Assembly: GCF_000379665.1 (NCBI RefSeq)
Contig: NZ_KB903371.1
Span: 1-64,000, forward strand
Length of the DNA: 64,000 nt
Origin: Butyricimonas synergistica DSM 23225
GTDB taxonomy: Bacteria > Bacteroidota > Bacteroidia > Bacteroidales > Marinifilaceae
Direction of reading: 5' to 3'
Position 1 is the stretch's first letter. Every line of letters starts with the position of its first letter. Under the pieces are notes generated by a model. It did no database searches, was not told where the DNA came from, and saw only the letters and a program-made list of their open reading frames with translations. Position numbers and translations under genes: made by a program. This document shows positions 53,401 through 61,949 of the stretch, one piece after another.

Positions 53401-54208
53401 TCAGGATTATTTGAATGGAACCGTACAAACGGTAAATCGCTCTATTGATGGATTTTATTCTTACAAATTTATGGGATTAGATCCCACGGACGGGCGACCT
53501 ATTTTTCCGATTACGGCAACAACAGAAGAGGAATTCGGGGAGAAATTCTCATCGATGACCAACGAAGAACGTTACATGAGCCAGATGGTGTATTCCGGAG
53601 AGCGTACGCCTTTTCTATCTGGCGGGATTTCCAATACGTTCACGTGGAACCGTTTTTCGATGTCTTTGTTTTTATCTTACAGTATAGGATCTAAAATTCG
53701 TTTGTTAAGATTGTACTCCTCGATCAATTCTTCCAATTTGACGATGGCTCCGGACCCCATGGAGAACGTGCGTAGTGAAATAAAAAGACGTTGGAAAAAT
53801 CCAGGCGATGAAACAAAAACAAGCATCCCGGGTATTCTATCGAATAATGCGTTTAAAGAAACGGTATCCTACAACACTGAATGGTGGCGTAGCAGGAGTT
53901 ACAATGCTGCTATCGGGCGTAAGGATGTTGCTGATCACATTTGGCAGATGTATGACTATTCGGATATTCGGGTAGTAAGCGGGGATTATTTGAAGATATC
54001 TTCGTTGTCGGTTCGGTACAATATTCCGGAGAATATCCTAAAGAAAGTTGGAATTCGATCTGCCTATGTTGGCTTCTCGGGCACAAACCTCTATACGTTT
54101 TGCAGTAAAAAGTTGAATGGACAGGATCCCACGCAATCAGGAAGTTCTTCTACGATTACGCAATCAGTACGTCCCACTTATTCGTTGACTTTAAATGTAA
54201 GTTTCTAA
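50495..54208 (+). CDS. SusC/RagA-type TonB-dependent transporter with STN domain
   Basis: A 1237-residue outer-membrane transporter. After a signal region (to about residue 43, SAKVAAQ) comes an STN signalling domain (about 47-120, LDLQNVSVKQLFLEI), a carboxypeptidase-like beta domain (about 131-210, GKVVDEKQQPLPGVTI), the TonB-box region EEVVVSTGY, a plug (DQMLEGRVPGLMV, LRIRGSS, WVLDGVIL, DASATAIYG, ANGVIVITTKKG) and a barrel ending SLTLNVSF. The STN domain ties it to the upstream FecI/FecR pair. It should import a ligand caught by the SusD-like partner encoded 12 bases downstream. Confidence 0.95.
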   Translation: MKKDGLYFSFGKYSRQKIFLPMKLCVLFMLCFVVGVSAKVAAQQEKVNLDLQNVSVKQLFLEIQKQTNLSFIFSMEQVAAIGNVSVKAEQEVVENVLRRVFKDTKLAFEFSGNLIIVRTDDDKKEKSKEIKIVGKVVDEKQQPLPGVTIHAKGYSVGTSTDKDGKYTFRFVETDKETILIFSFIGMEKQEIKYTGQDTINVTLKETVAQLEEVVVSTGYQRIDARKSTSAITTVRAEDIVTPGLQTIDQMLEGRVPGLMVLQNTGQIGATPRLRIRGSSTVLSSREPVWVLDGVILEDPVDVDPSQINDLDFVNLLGNAISGLNPEDIEQLDVLKDASATAIYGDKAANGVIVITTKKGRPGPPSVTYSLSGSFTQRPSYKDRSVNVMNSRERVAYSRELIEKRMAYPNAETWVGYEGAYRDYMNGFINYSQFQREVDKYETMNTDWFDILMQNAYSHKHSLSFSGGSSELRYYASMGVNNVIGTVKGELNRQYTTTLNVNGNFNKFSVRFGLTGNSAKKEYTPSNVGVTEFAYNTSRAIPAYDENGGYYYYKKEMQGADGETFYFPVNILEDMDNSSQTINQNGLNLQATVGYQIIKDLKAEILLGYSFSNSKSQTWYGESSSYCKNLNKSLQYADEAEWMENTELPDGGVLGDSRTDRNSYTIRATLNYAFSADKEENHNLSAFAGWELSSNRYKTTDRTIRGYQKDRGETIATFDLDDYPKYKEWIERGDAFGRFSNSLSNKVSAFMVLGYGYKDIYQFNVNARVDYSNKFGDRANDKFFPIWSVSGRWNMKNNILWSADWINELALRASFGYQGNAPSVAPNMVIQKQATSSWFNEKYSTVKSFPNPNLKWEKTSNLNFTLDFAFFQRKINGSVSYYYRKTTDAFLDSKVTDINGITSYKVNTGTVTNQGYELALNFIPVNTIGANGKGFRWRFDPQLGSVINKLISRAIDNKDKTMRDDEELTYQDYLNGTVQTVNRSIDGFYSYKFMGLDPTDGRPIFPITATTEEEFGEKFSSMTNEERYMSQMVYSGERTPFLSGGISNTFTWNRFSMSLFLSYSIGSKIRLLRLYSSINSSNLTMAPDPMENVRSEIKRRWKNPGDETKTSIPGILSNNAFKETVSYNTEWWRSRSYNAAIGRKDVADHIWQMYDYSDIRVVSGDYLKISSLSVRYNIPENILKKVGIRSAYVGFSGTNLYTFCSKKLNGQDPTQSGSSSTITQSVRPTYSLTLNVSF

Positions 54209-54220
54209 ATAGATGATATT

Positions 54221-55720
54221 ATGAATAAGATATATTTATTTTTAGTTTTGTTATTTCTGGGAACCACGTCTTGTAGTGACTTCCTGGAGGAATATTCGCA
54301 AAACTTATCCTACGTGAACACGATAGACGATTTGGATGAATTGTTGATGGGGGGAGCTTATTGGATGCAAACAAAAAGTAGTATCGATTTTTACTTGTAT
54401 TATTTGAATACAATGGATGACGATATTGCTTCAATAAACATTTCTCATAATGTAAAATCTCCGGGTTATTACATGAGGCATTTTTATACTTGGCAGGAAT
54501 ACTCGTATATATCTAATGACGAGGGCGATAAAACTTGGGGCGTTGATGCTGCATGGGCTAAATTCTATGAGAAGATTGCTGTTTGCAATTCTATTCTAGT
54601 GGATATTGAGCGTTTTACCGGGGAAGAAAAATATAATCGGGTAAAAGGGGAAGCTCTTTTTTTACGAGCCTTTTATTACCTCTACATGGTAAATATGTGG
54701 GGAGAGCCATACGATAAGGATATTGCCACAACCCAGTCGGGAGTGCCAATAAAAACTTTTTCTGAGGTGGAGGACAAGGATTATTCTCGGAATACCGTGG
54801 CTGAATGTTACGAGCAAATAGTAAAAGATGCAAAAGCAGCTTTAAATTACTTGAAAGGGGTTACGCCTTCCTCCGCCAAACGAGTGGGAGAGCAGGCGGC
54901 ACGAGCCCTGTTGGCTCGAACTTACTTGTACATGGGGGAGTATGCTTCAGTTATACAACAATGCGATTCTATATTGAATTCTCCTAAAATGTTAGCATTG
55001 ATGGATATGAATACGATGTCTGTGAGTGACTACGAGGATGCGACAACCCATGTCGGAAGTTCGGAACTTATATTCACGGGGTCCATGGGGCAAAGTTGGA
55101 GAAGTACCTCCGGATATCGATTTACCGTATCGGAAGATTTGGTAAGTTGTTACGAAGAAGGTGGCGACTGGAGGTTTAGACTAAACAAGCAATCTCATTT
55201 CTTTAGTTACAAAACAGCGAAGGGAAAAACTTTCTACACACGATGGTTGATGGATGGTAATCAAGAATGGATTGGTTTTGGTTTCGGTTATCCGGAAATT
55301 TATTTGAACAAGGCAGAGGCTGCCGCCATGTTGGGCAGGAACGAAGAAGCTATCTCCACGCTGGAAAAATTGAGAGAAACTCGAATCGAGAATCCTGCTT
55401 CTATTCGAGGATTATCGGGAGAATCTCTGGTCAAGTTTACTCGTAAGGAACGTCGTCGGGAACTTTGTTTCTCTTATCATCGTTGGTTCGATTTGCGGCG
55501 ATATGCCGTTGCGCCCCAATATCCGGAGGCGATCACGATTAAGCACAAGTGGGATGCTGATGACAGCGACTTGGAGAATGGTACATACGTGTTGAAGCCT
55601 TATCCGGAGGACGGGGGATGGGTATTGCCTTTCCCGACGTATGTTTTGGAAGATAATCATGGCGTGTTGGTCGATAATGTGCGCCCGGCGAGAAGAATAG
55701 AAAGTAGTACAGGAGAATAA
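54221..55720 (+). CDS. SusD/RagB-type surface lipoprotein
   Basis: A 499-residue lipoprotein (LGTTSCSDFLEE, acidic surface-export type end) with the alpha-helical TPR-like fold of SusD: EKIAVCNSILVDIE, KGEALFLRAFYYLYMVNMWG, ARALLARTYLYMGEY and the C-terminal RKERRRELCFSYHRWFDLRRY. It covers the SusC barrel and binds the substrate. Its stop codon overlaps the next start by one base (TAATG), so the following lipoprotein is translationally linked. Confidence 0.95.
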   Translation: MNKIYLFLVLLFLGTTSCSDFLEEYSQNLSYVNTIDDLDELLMGGAYWMQTKSSIDFYLYYLNTMDDDIASINISHNVKSPGYYMRHFYTWQEYSYISNDEGDKTWGVDAAWAKFYEKIAVCNSILVDIERFTGEEKYNRVKGEALFLRAFYYLYMVNMWGEPYDKDIATTQSGVPIKTFSEVEDKDYSRNTVAECYEQIVKDAKAALNYLKGVTPSSAKRVGEQAARALLARTYLYMGEYASVIQQCDSILNSPKMLALMDMNTMSVSDYEDATTHVGSSELIFTGSMGQSWRSTSGYRFTVSEDLVSCYEEGGDWRFRLNKQSHFFSYKTAKGKTFYTRWLMDGNQEWIGFGFGYPEIYLNKAEAAAMLGRNEEAISTLEKLRETRIENPASIRGLSGESLVKFTRKERRRELCFSYHRWFDLRRYAVAPQYPEAITIKHKWDADDSDLENGTYVLKPYPEDGGWVLPFPTYVLEDNHGVLVDNVRPARRIESSTGE

Positions 55721-56688
55721 TGAATGTTATGAAAATGAAGAATATTATTATCGGTTGTGCATATGGAATGCTATTGAGTTTATTCGGATGCTTCCATGAG
55801 GCGGAATTATCTGAATCCAAACAGGATCGGGATTGGTATATCCTGGAGGATTCCGATGATAAACTGGATCATTTGCGATACTTGGTTTTTGAACAATACG
55901 GGGTTCCCATTTTTTATAACGACACGATCGGGAGCCGGACGGACGGAACAGATGTGTATGGTAATCCGGTTATTTATTACGAGATTTTAGACCCGAGTTA
56001 TGATTTGGTAAGCGTTAATGATGAAATTGAAATTAAACTTGCCACAAATCGAGAACAAATCATGGCTGCGGTTTGCTTCATGAGAGATGAAGTTTTGCCG
56101 ATGTTGAATTCTACGGGATTGCTTCCCCGTTGTTTCTTGCTTGTCGACAGTGTCCATGCAGCTTGTTTCAGTTCCAGTGGGGCGTACCGGCATGAGGTTA
56201 ATGTTTGCCGAAGTTTAATGGCTTCTCTTGTTGGTAGGGTGGATCGACTGGAAGAAATGTCCGATGAGGCGAAGAAACGATTTGCCGTAGAAATTGCTGC
56301 AGAAGAATGGGCATCTTACTTGACTCAGTTCAAGAAAGAAGAGTTGTCGCCATTCTACTCGATTAGCGAAACCGAGGTGTATTCAAAATCGACGACCTAT
56401 TCAAAGTATTCGAGTAATACAGGACCGGCTACGCTGAGTGTCCCGTATAAAGATTATCGTGAATATGGCTTTTTAGACTATAGCCATTGGGAGGCATACC
56501 AAGAGGGTTCCTCTTATAAAACGGTAAATAAACAATATGATGTCGCAGACTACGTGGCAGAAGTATTACTTGACGACGATGAGGCTTTTGAAGAAAAGTA
56601 TAAAAATTATAAATGGGTATTGCAAAAATACGAACTCATGAAGGGTATCGTAAAAACAGTAAAAGCAGAGTTGAAGGTAAATAATTGA
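55720..56688 (+). CDS. Lipoprotein of the SusCD operon, possibly a degenerate zinc-hydrolase type
   Basis: A 322-residue lipoprotein (SLFGCFHEAE). It has HLRYLVFEQYGVPIFYND near the front, a segment LLPRCFLLVDSVH in the middle and many aspartates and tyrosines at the end. The position and layout resemble the substrate-import-associated zinc metallohydrolase lipoproteins often found next to SusD genes, but no HExxH is present; IAAEEWASYL lies where one might expect it. I therefore leave the function open. Coexpressed with SusC and SusD; may be an extra surface subunit of that complex. Confidence 0.65.
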   Translation: MNVMKMKNIIIGCAYGMLLSLFGCFHEAELSESKQDRDWYILEDSDDKLDHLRYLVFEQYGVPIFYNDTIGSRTDGTDVYGNPVIYYEILDPSYDLVSVNDEIEIKLATNREQIMAAVCFMRDEVLPMLNSTGLLPRCFLLVDSVHAACFSSSGAYRHEVNVCRSLMASLVGRVDRLEEMSDEAKKRFAVEIAAEEWASYLTQFKKEELSPFYSISETEVYSKSTTYSKYSSNTGPATLSVPYKDYREYGFLDYSHWEAYQEGSSYKTVNKQYDVADYVAEVLLDDDEAFEEKYKNYKWVLQKYELMKGIVKTVKAELKVNN

Positions 56689-56804
56689 AATTTTAACGCT
56701 AGTAATGTCCACTTTAGGAAGGAGAAAAATAATTCTCCCTCCTAAAGGATGGAATCAACTGCTCTTTTCCCAAAGATATTTTTCTAATAATTAAAATTGT
56801 ATGT

Positions 56805-59387
56805 ATGAGAAAATGGATTGTATGGTATGTAATTTTACTGTTAATTCTGTCTTGCGCCTTGCCTGTTGAGGCTATAGCCCGCAAAAAAAAGAAGGCACAG
56901 GTAGAAAAAAAGGAATTAAGCAAATATGATAAATTATTTCAAGGGAAACATGTCACTTCTTCTGCCGGAGAATTCGTAACCTTGCACCGAGTGAACGGAA
57001 AAGTGTACATGGAGTATCCCTTGAAATACATGGGGCGGGAAATATTGTTGGCATCCACCATAACGACTTCTACGAATGGTTTGGTATGTACAAACGGGTA
57101 TAAAGAAAACAAGCCCATGCACTTACGAGTGACGGCAGATTCAAGTGCACTCTTTTTTCACCAGGTGAATGCTTTGATGAATGTGGATATCACGAAAGAA
57201 AAATTGCGAGAGGTAAAGCAACAGAACTTTGAGGATCCAAAGTGGATGAGGTATGATATTTTGACCTATTCTCCGGATAGTTCTTCTGTGGTAATAGACA
57301 TGACAAATTTATTCATGGATTCAGAAAAAGCTCTATCTCCTCTTCCGCCCAAACACCGTGGTCTGGAAATTCAAGCGACAATGAACGAAGAACTTTCTTC
57401 TATTCTAGAAGTAAAAGCTTTCAAGGATAATGCTTCTGTAAAATCTCAGCTAGTCTATCGATATAGCTTGCTAAACCAGAATAGCTATAAAGTTATAGAT
57501 AATCAACCTTTAACGCTAGTTGCCACCCGGACGTTATTGTTATTGCCGGAAAATAAAATGAAACCTCGCCGTTCGGATCTACGTTTGGGGACATTCCTAA
57601 CATCAAAGAGGGAATTCACGGAAAAGGGGGAAATGTTACGCTACACGTATGCCAACCGCTGGGATTTACAGCCGAGGGATATAGAAGCTTATCGGCGGGG
57701 AGAATTGGTGGAACCGATAAAGCCGATTGTATTTTATTTGGATACGTTATTTCCCGCTTCATGGATGCAACCGATTCGAGATGGAATCTCCCGTTGGAAT
57801 CTGGCTTTCGAGAAAATCGGATTTAAAAATGTGGTGTTGGTACGTGATTTCCCTTCCGATGATCCTGATTTTGACCCCGACAATTTGAAATATTCTTGTA
57901 TACGATATATTCCCCAAGCTACGGAAAATGCCATGGGACCTTCATGGGTAGATCCGGAAACTGGAGAAATATTAAATGCAAGTGTCTTCGTGTATAATAA
58001 CGTGATAGACATGCTGCGGGATTGGCGTTTCGTCCAAACCGCTCAGGTAGATGAATCCGTCCGGGGAAAAGAGTTGCCGGAGTCTGTTTTCAATGAATCG
58101 TTAGCTTACGTGGTAGCCCACGAGATCGGTCATTGCCTGGGATTAATGCATAATATGGCAGCCTCTCACGCCTATCCGGTCGATTCCTTGCGTTCTGTGT
58201 CATTTACTCGAACATACGGAACAACACCCTCTATTATGGATTACGCTCGGTTCAATTATGTGGCACAAACCGGGGACAAAGGAGTGCGGCTTACCCCTCC
58301 GAACTTGGGCGTGTATGACGAATTTGCAATACGTTGGCTATATACGCCGATTTATAATGCTTCCCCCGAGGAAGAGGACCGTATCCTGGAACAATGGATA
58401 GACGAGAAAGCGGGTGATCCCCGTTATCGTTTTGGGCGTCAGCAAATATTAAGTCGTTACGATCCGTCGGCAATTGAAGAGGATTTAGGTGATGATGCTG
58501 TGAAATCCAGCGAATATGGAATTCAAAATTTGAAATATATTTTGTCAAATCTCGAATCCTGGATTAAAGATGATGAAGATTTCACTTGCAGGCAGAAACT
58601 ATACCAACAGATATTGGTGCAATATTATCGTTACATACGGAATGTGATATATAATATCGGTGGTATTTATTTGTCTGATGCCAAGGAAGAGAGTGGAATC
58701 AAACGAGTTGCTCCTGTGGAAAAAGCATTACAGAAAGCCTCCATGCGGTGGATAATGACCCAGTTGCATGACATGGCTTGGTTAAACGAAAGAAATTTGT
58801 TGAAGAAAATTACTTTATCTTCTTTACCCTCGTTGGATTTGACGAAAGCTATCGGGGACGTTTTAGCCAATTCTTATTGGAAAGTGGCACTCGCTTCCAT
58901 GTGGAGTGACGATCCTTACACGTTATCGGATTATTTTGATGACTTATATTGGGGCGTGTGGGACAGCGCCATAACGGGCAGGAGGTTGACTCGGGAAGAT
59001 CAAGTGCTACATCAAGTGTTTTTGAAACAGATGGAAGAAAATGTTCGTGCTATCGGGGGAAATCCTTTATGGTTCTTCGGTAATGATCAGAAAATAGATA
59101 TGCAAAAAGTTTATGCGCCATTGGAGTATGACCTTTGTGCGTATGGATTGGAAAGCGGAAGTGAGAATGTATTCACACGAAATTTCGGATTCGGGTATGG
59201 GTGGCAACCCATGGTGAATACTAAAATGATCCATGATACACCCGTTTATTACCTGGAGCACTTGAGAAGGGTGCGGGAATTGCTGGAGACAAAGATGGAT
59301 AGTTTTCCGTCAGAAGAAAAGGACTATTACGAGATGATACTTTATGCCGTGAAACAAATATTGGGTAAACAATCGCGAACTAAATAA
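56805..59387 (+). CDS. Secreted zinc-dependent metalloprotease (DUF5117/DUF5118/DUF4953 type), copy 1
   Basis: An 860-residue exported protease. A signal region (about 1-24, with LILSC, so a lipid anchor is possible) is followed by a lysine-rich stretch, a beta-rich N-terminal part (about 45-290), and the catalytic part with HEIGHCLGLMH at residues 439-449: the full HExxHxxGxxH zinc site of metzincins. SIMDYARFNYVAQ follows, in the place of a Met-turn. The C-terminal third is helical. Two close paralogues follow, and the gene lies 116 bases after the SusCD lipoprotein gene, so it is likely in the same or a linked transcript. Expected job: peptide or glycoprotein breakdown outside the inner membrane. 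Confidence 0.9.
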   Translation: MRKWIVWYVILLLILSCALPVEAIARKKKKAQVEKKELSKYDKLFQGKHVTSSAGEFVTLHRVNGKVYMEYPLKYMGREILLASTITTSTNGLVCTNGYKENKPMHLRVTADSSALFFHQVNALMNVDITKEKLREVKQQNFEDPKWMRYDILTYSPDSSSVVIDMTNLFMDSEKALSPLPPKHRGLEIQATMNEELSSILEVKAFKDNASVKSQLVYRYSLLNQNSYKVIDNQPLTLVATRTLLLLPENKMKPRRSDLRLGTFLTSKREFTEKGEMLRYTYANRWDLQPRDIEAYRRGELVEPIKPIVFYLDTLFPASWMQPIRDGISRWNLAFEKIGFKNVVLVRDFPSDDPDFDPDNLKYSCIRYIPQATENAMGPSWVDPETGEILNASVFVYNNVIDMLRDWRFVQTAQVDESVRGKELPESVFNESLAYVVAHEIGHCLGLMHNMAASHAYPVDSLRSVSFTRTYGTTPSIMDYARFNYVAQTGDKGVRLTPPNLGVYDEFAIRWLYTPIYNASPEEEDRILEQWIDEKAGDPRYRFGRQQILSRYDPSAIEEDLGDDAVKSSEYGIQNLKYILSNLESWIKDDEDFTCRQKLYQQILVQYYRYIRNVIYNIGGIYLSDAKEESGIKRVAPVEKALQKASMRWIMTQLHDMAWLNERNLLKKITLSSLPSLDLTKAIGDVLANSYWKVALASMWSDDPYTLSDYFDDLYWGVWDSAITGRRLTREDQVLHQVFLKQMEENVRAIGGNPLWFFGNDQKIDMQKVYAPLEYDLCAYGLESGSENVFTRNFGFGYGWQPMVNTKMIHDTPVYYLEHLRRVRELLETKMDSFPSEEKDYYEMILYAVKQILGKQSRTK

Positions 59388-59396
59388 ATTATCGAT

Positions 59397-61925
59397 ATGA
59401 GTAAACAGATTATAGTAAATCTAATTTTTGTATTCCTGTTTCAAGTGGCGTTCTCCTTTTCTTCCGTTGCCGAAAAAAAGAAGAACAATGTTAAACCACA
59501 GGGCAAGTACGAAAAATTATTTAAAGATAAATCTTGCATAACTGTTTCCAGCGACTTTATGACCTTGCATAAGGTGAATGGCAAGTTATACGCGGAAATA
59601 CCTTTACGCCTGCTGGGAAAAGAAATGTTGCTATCTTCCACGGCGGCAAAGACGAGTGAAGTGATGGCAGGCATTCCGGGGTACACGCCTAGTTCCTTGT
59701 ACTTGTGTTTCACGCTACAAGATAGTACCGTGCAGATACGCCTTCTGTCGGATTTGGTGACGACAAACGCCGAATCCTCGAAGTCGGCTCGTTTAATGGC
59801 GGAGAATTACGGCAGACCGATATGGATGGGCTTCAATGTGTTGGCATACAACGCAGATAGTACGGCTGTTGTGTGCGATATAACTAAACTCTTTCAATCC
59901 AATATCCCGGAATTGACCCCCGTAATAAAAAGGTTCGGGAAATACGACATCTCCGGAACATTTGTCGAGTCGTTAGCTCGATTAGGAGAGATTCGTGCTT
60001 TTGAAAACAACATAATGGTTACCTCTAATTTATCTTACCAAGTAGACGCAATTTTTGTCTTATTTCCGTTTTTCCAACAGAAGCCTGTTGACATGGAGGT
60101 TGTACGTACCTTGATTTTGTTACCGGAGCAAACGATGGAAACCCGTCTGGCAGATCCGAGAATCGGGGTATTTTCCTCGGAAAAGATAAACATCCCGGAA
60201 GAAGGAGGAACGATGAATTCTTATTCTTTAGCTCATCGTTGGCGTTTGGAGCCGAAAGATGAAGCAGCTTTTCGGCAGGGGAAGGAGACGGAGCCGATTA
60301 AACCCATTGTGATGTACGTGGATAATAACTTTCCTGATGGTTGGAAAGAAGCTGTGCAGCGGGGTATTTTAAAATGGAATCGACTTTTTGAACGAATAGG
60401 ATTTAAAAACGCTATACAAGTCATGGATTTTCCCTCGAATGATCCGACCTTTAATCCTGACAATATAGCTTATTCGTGTGTGCGATACGTGGCTCATGAG
60501 AATGAAACGGCGAAAACGATTTCTTGGACAGATCCCCGAAGTGGAGAAATATTGCATTCAACGATATGTTTATTCCACGGGCTCCGGAATCGTATTCTGA
60601 TTGATCGTTTTTTACAGACTGCAACAATTGACCCGCAAATCCGGACAGGAGAATTGACCGATGAAATATGGACTGAGTCTTTGGAACAATATGTCACCCA
60701 TGAGATGGGGCATGCGCTCGGTCTGCAAGATAACATGTGTGCATCCCGAGCCTATTCGGTCGATTCTTTGCGTTCTGCTTCTTTCACCGGGGTGCATGGC
60801 ATTTCGGCTTCTATCATGGACGAATTGGGTTTCAACTATGTTGCACAGCCGAATGACCATGGCGTAAAATTGACGGCAGACTTAGGACCCTACGATGAGT
60901 TTGCTATCCAGTGGCTGTATTCTCCCTTGTTGGAGGTTCCTTCTGCCAAGGGGAAAAAGGATATATTATCCTCTTGGCTCGATCAAAAGAGTGAGAATCC
61001 GATTTATCGTTATGGGCGAGTATCCTGCGAATATGATCCGTCGTGTTTATCCGGCGATTTGGGCGATGATGCGATAAAAGCCGGTAATTATGCGTTGAGC
61101 AACTTGAAAGAAATCATGTTGCACATGAATGAGTGGATTCAAAACGATCCGGACGGCAGATTACGGAGTTTATTATACCAGGAACTAGTTTTTTATCATG
61201 AAAAATTGTTGGATTACGCCGTCAAAAACATTGGAGGTGCTTACATTAACGTGTCCAAAGAGAATACGGGCATGAATACTTATGACATTATTCCTCGGGA
61301 GATACAGGAAGCATCCATGCACTGGGTATTATCTCAGTTCAGGGATAGTGAGTGGCTGGAGAATCCTCAATTGATGACGTTGGGGACTTTCGGAACGCCG
61401 CCCCTTTGGCGGGTTCGCAAAAGATTTTTATCTGCTCCCATGTTGCGGGAAGATTACGTGTGTCTGTTTTCCGATCTTTCGGATAATCCGTACTCGCTAA
61501 AGGATTTTGCCGAAGACATGTACGAGGAGGTCTGGAAAAGAACTATCGAGAACAAACCTTTAACAGCAATAGATCGCTATATCCAGAAAGAGTGGTTAGG
61601 AGCATCGGAATACAGAATCCGGGTGATGGGTGGAAATGGTTTGTCCAAATCACTTGCTCTTTCTGTTTTAGCGGGAGAAGTTCCTGAAAAAATGATTTAT
61701 GAAAGAGAAAATTTCAATAGTCTTGTTTTCCCTGGACAAATATCCGGAGAATTGGCTAAAATAAATGTCAAACACATGAACAACAGTCATATGTATTTTT
61801 TTAAAGTCATGAAAGAATGCGAACAAATGTTGGAAAAAAGAATATATGATAGCGTTGAAGCCGATAGAGCTCACTACAGGGCTATGTTGTATTGTGTGCG
61901 TGCATTATTGAAAGAAAAGAAATAA
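59397..61925 (+). CDS. Secreted zinc-dependent metalloprotease, copy 2, altered third zinc ligand
   Basis: An 842-residue paralogue of the flanking proteases, with a signal peptide (about 1-25) and the same lysine-rich start of the mature part. The zinc motif is HEMGHALGLQD (435-445): the third ligand is Asp rather than His, with Asp also used by a few metzincin-like enzymes. The Met-turn-like region reads SIMDELGFNYVAQ instead of SIMDYARFNYVAQ. It starts 9 bases after copy 1. It may have different metal affinity, activity or substrate. Confidence 0.9.
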   Translation: MSKQIIVNLIFVFLFQVAFSFSSVAEKKKNNVKPQGKYEKLFKDKSCITVSSDFMTLHKVNGKLYAEIPLRLLGKEMLLSSTAAKTSEVMAGIPGYTPSSLYLCFTLQDSTVQIRLLSDLVTTNAESSKSARLMAENYGRPIWMGFNVLAYNADSTAVVCDITKLFQSNIPELTPVIKRFGKYDISGTFVESLARLGEIRAFENNIMVTSNLSYQVDAIFVLFPFFQQKPVDMEVVRTLILLPEQTMETRLADPRIGVFSSEKINIPEEGGTMNSYSLAHRWRLEPKDEAAFRQGKETEPIKPIVMYVDNNFPDGWKEAVQRGILKWNRLFERIGFKNAIQVMDFPSNDPTFNPDNIAYSCVRYVAHENETAKTISWTDPRSGEILHSTICLFHGLRNRILIDRFLQTATIDPQIRTGELTDEIWTESLEQYVTHEMGHALGLQDNMCASRAYSVDSLRSASFTGVHGISASIMDELGFNYVAQPNDHGVKLTADLGPYDEFAIQWLYSPLLEVPSAKGKKDILSSWLDQKSENPIYRYGRVSCEYDPSCLSGDLGDDAIKAGNYALSNLKEIMLHMNEWIQNDPDGRLRSLLYQELVFYHEKLLDYAVKNIGGAYINVSKENTGMNTYDIIPREIQEASMHWVLSQFRDSEWLENPQLMTLGTFGTPPLWRVRKRFLSAPMLREDYVCLFSDLSDNPYSLKDFAEDMYEEVWKRTIENKPLTAIDRYIQKEWLGASEYRIRVMGGNGLSKSLALSVLAGEVPEKMIYERENFNSLVFPGQISGELAKINVKHMNNSHMYFFKVMKECEQMLEKRIYDSVEADRAHYRAMLYCVRALLKEKK

Positions 61926-61949
61926 TATAAAGATAAAAGTAAATTGAAT

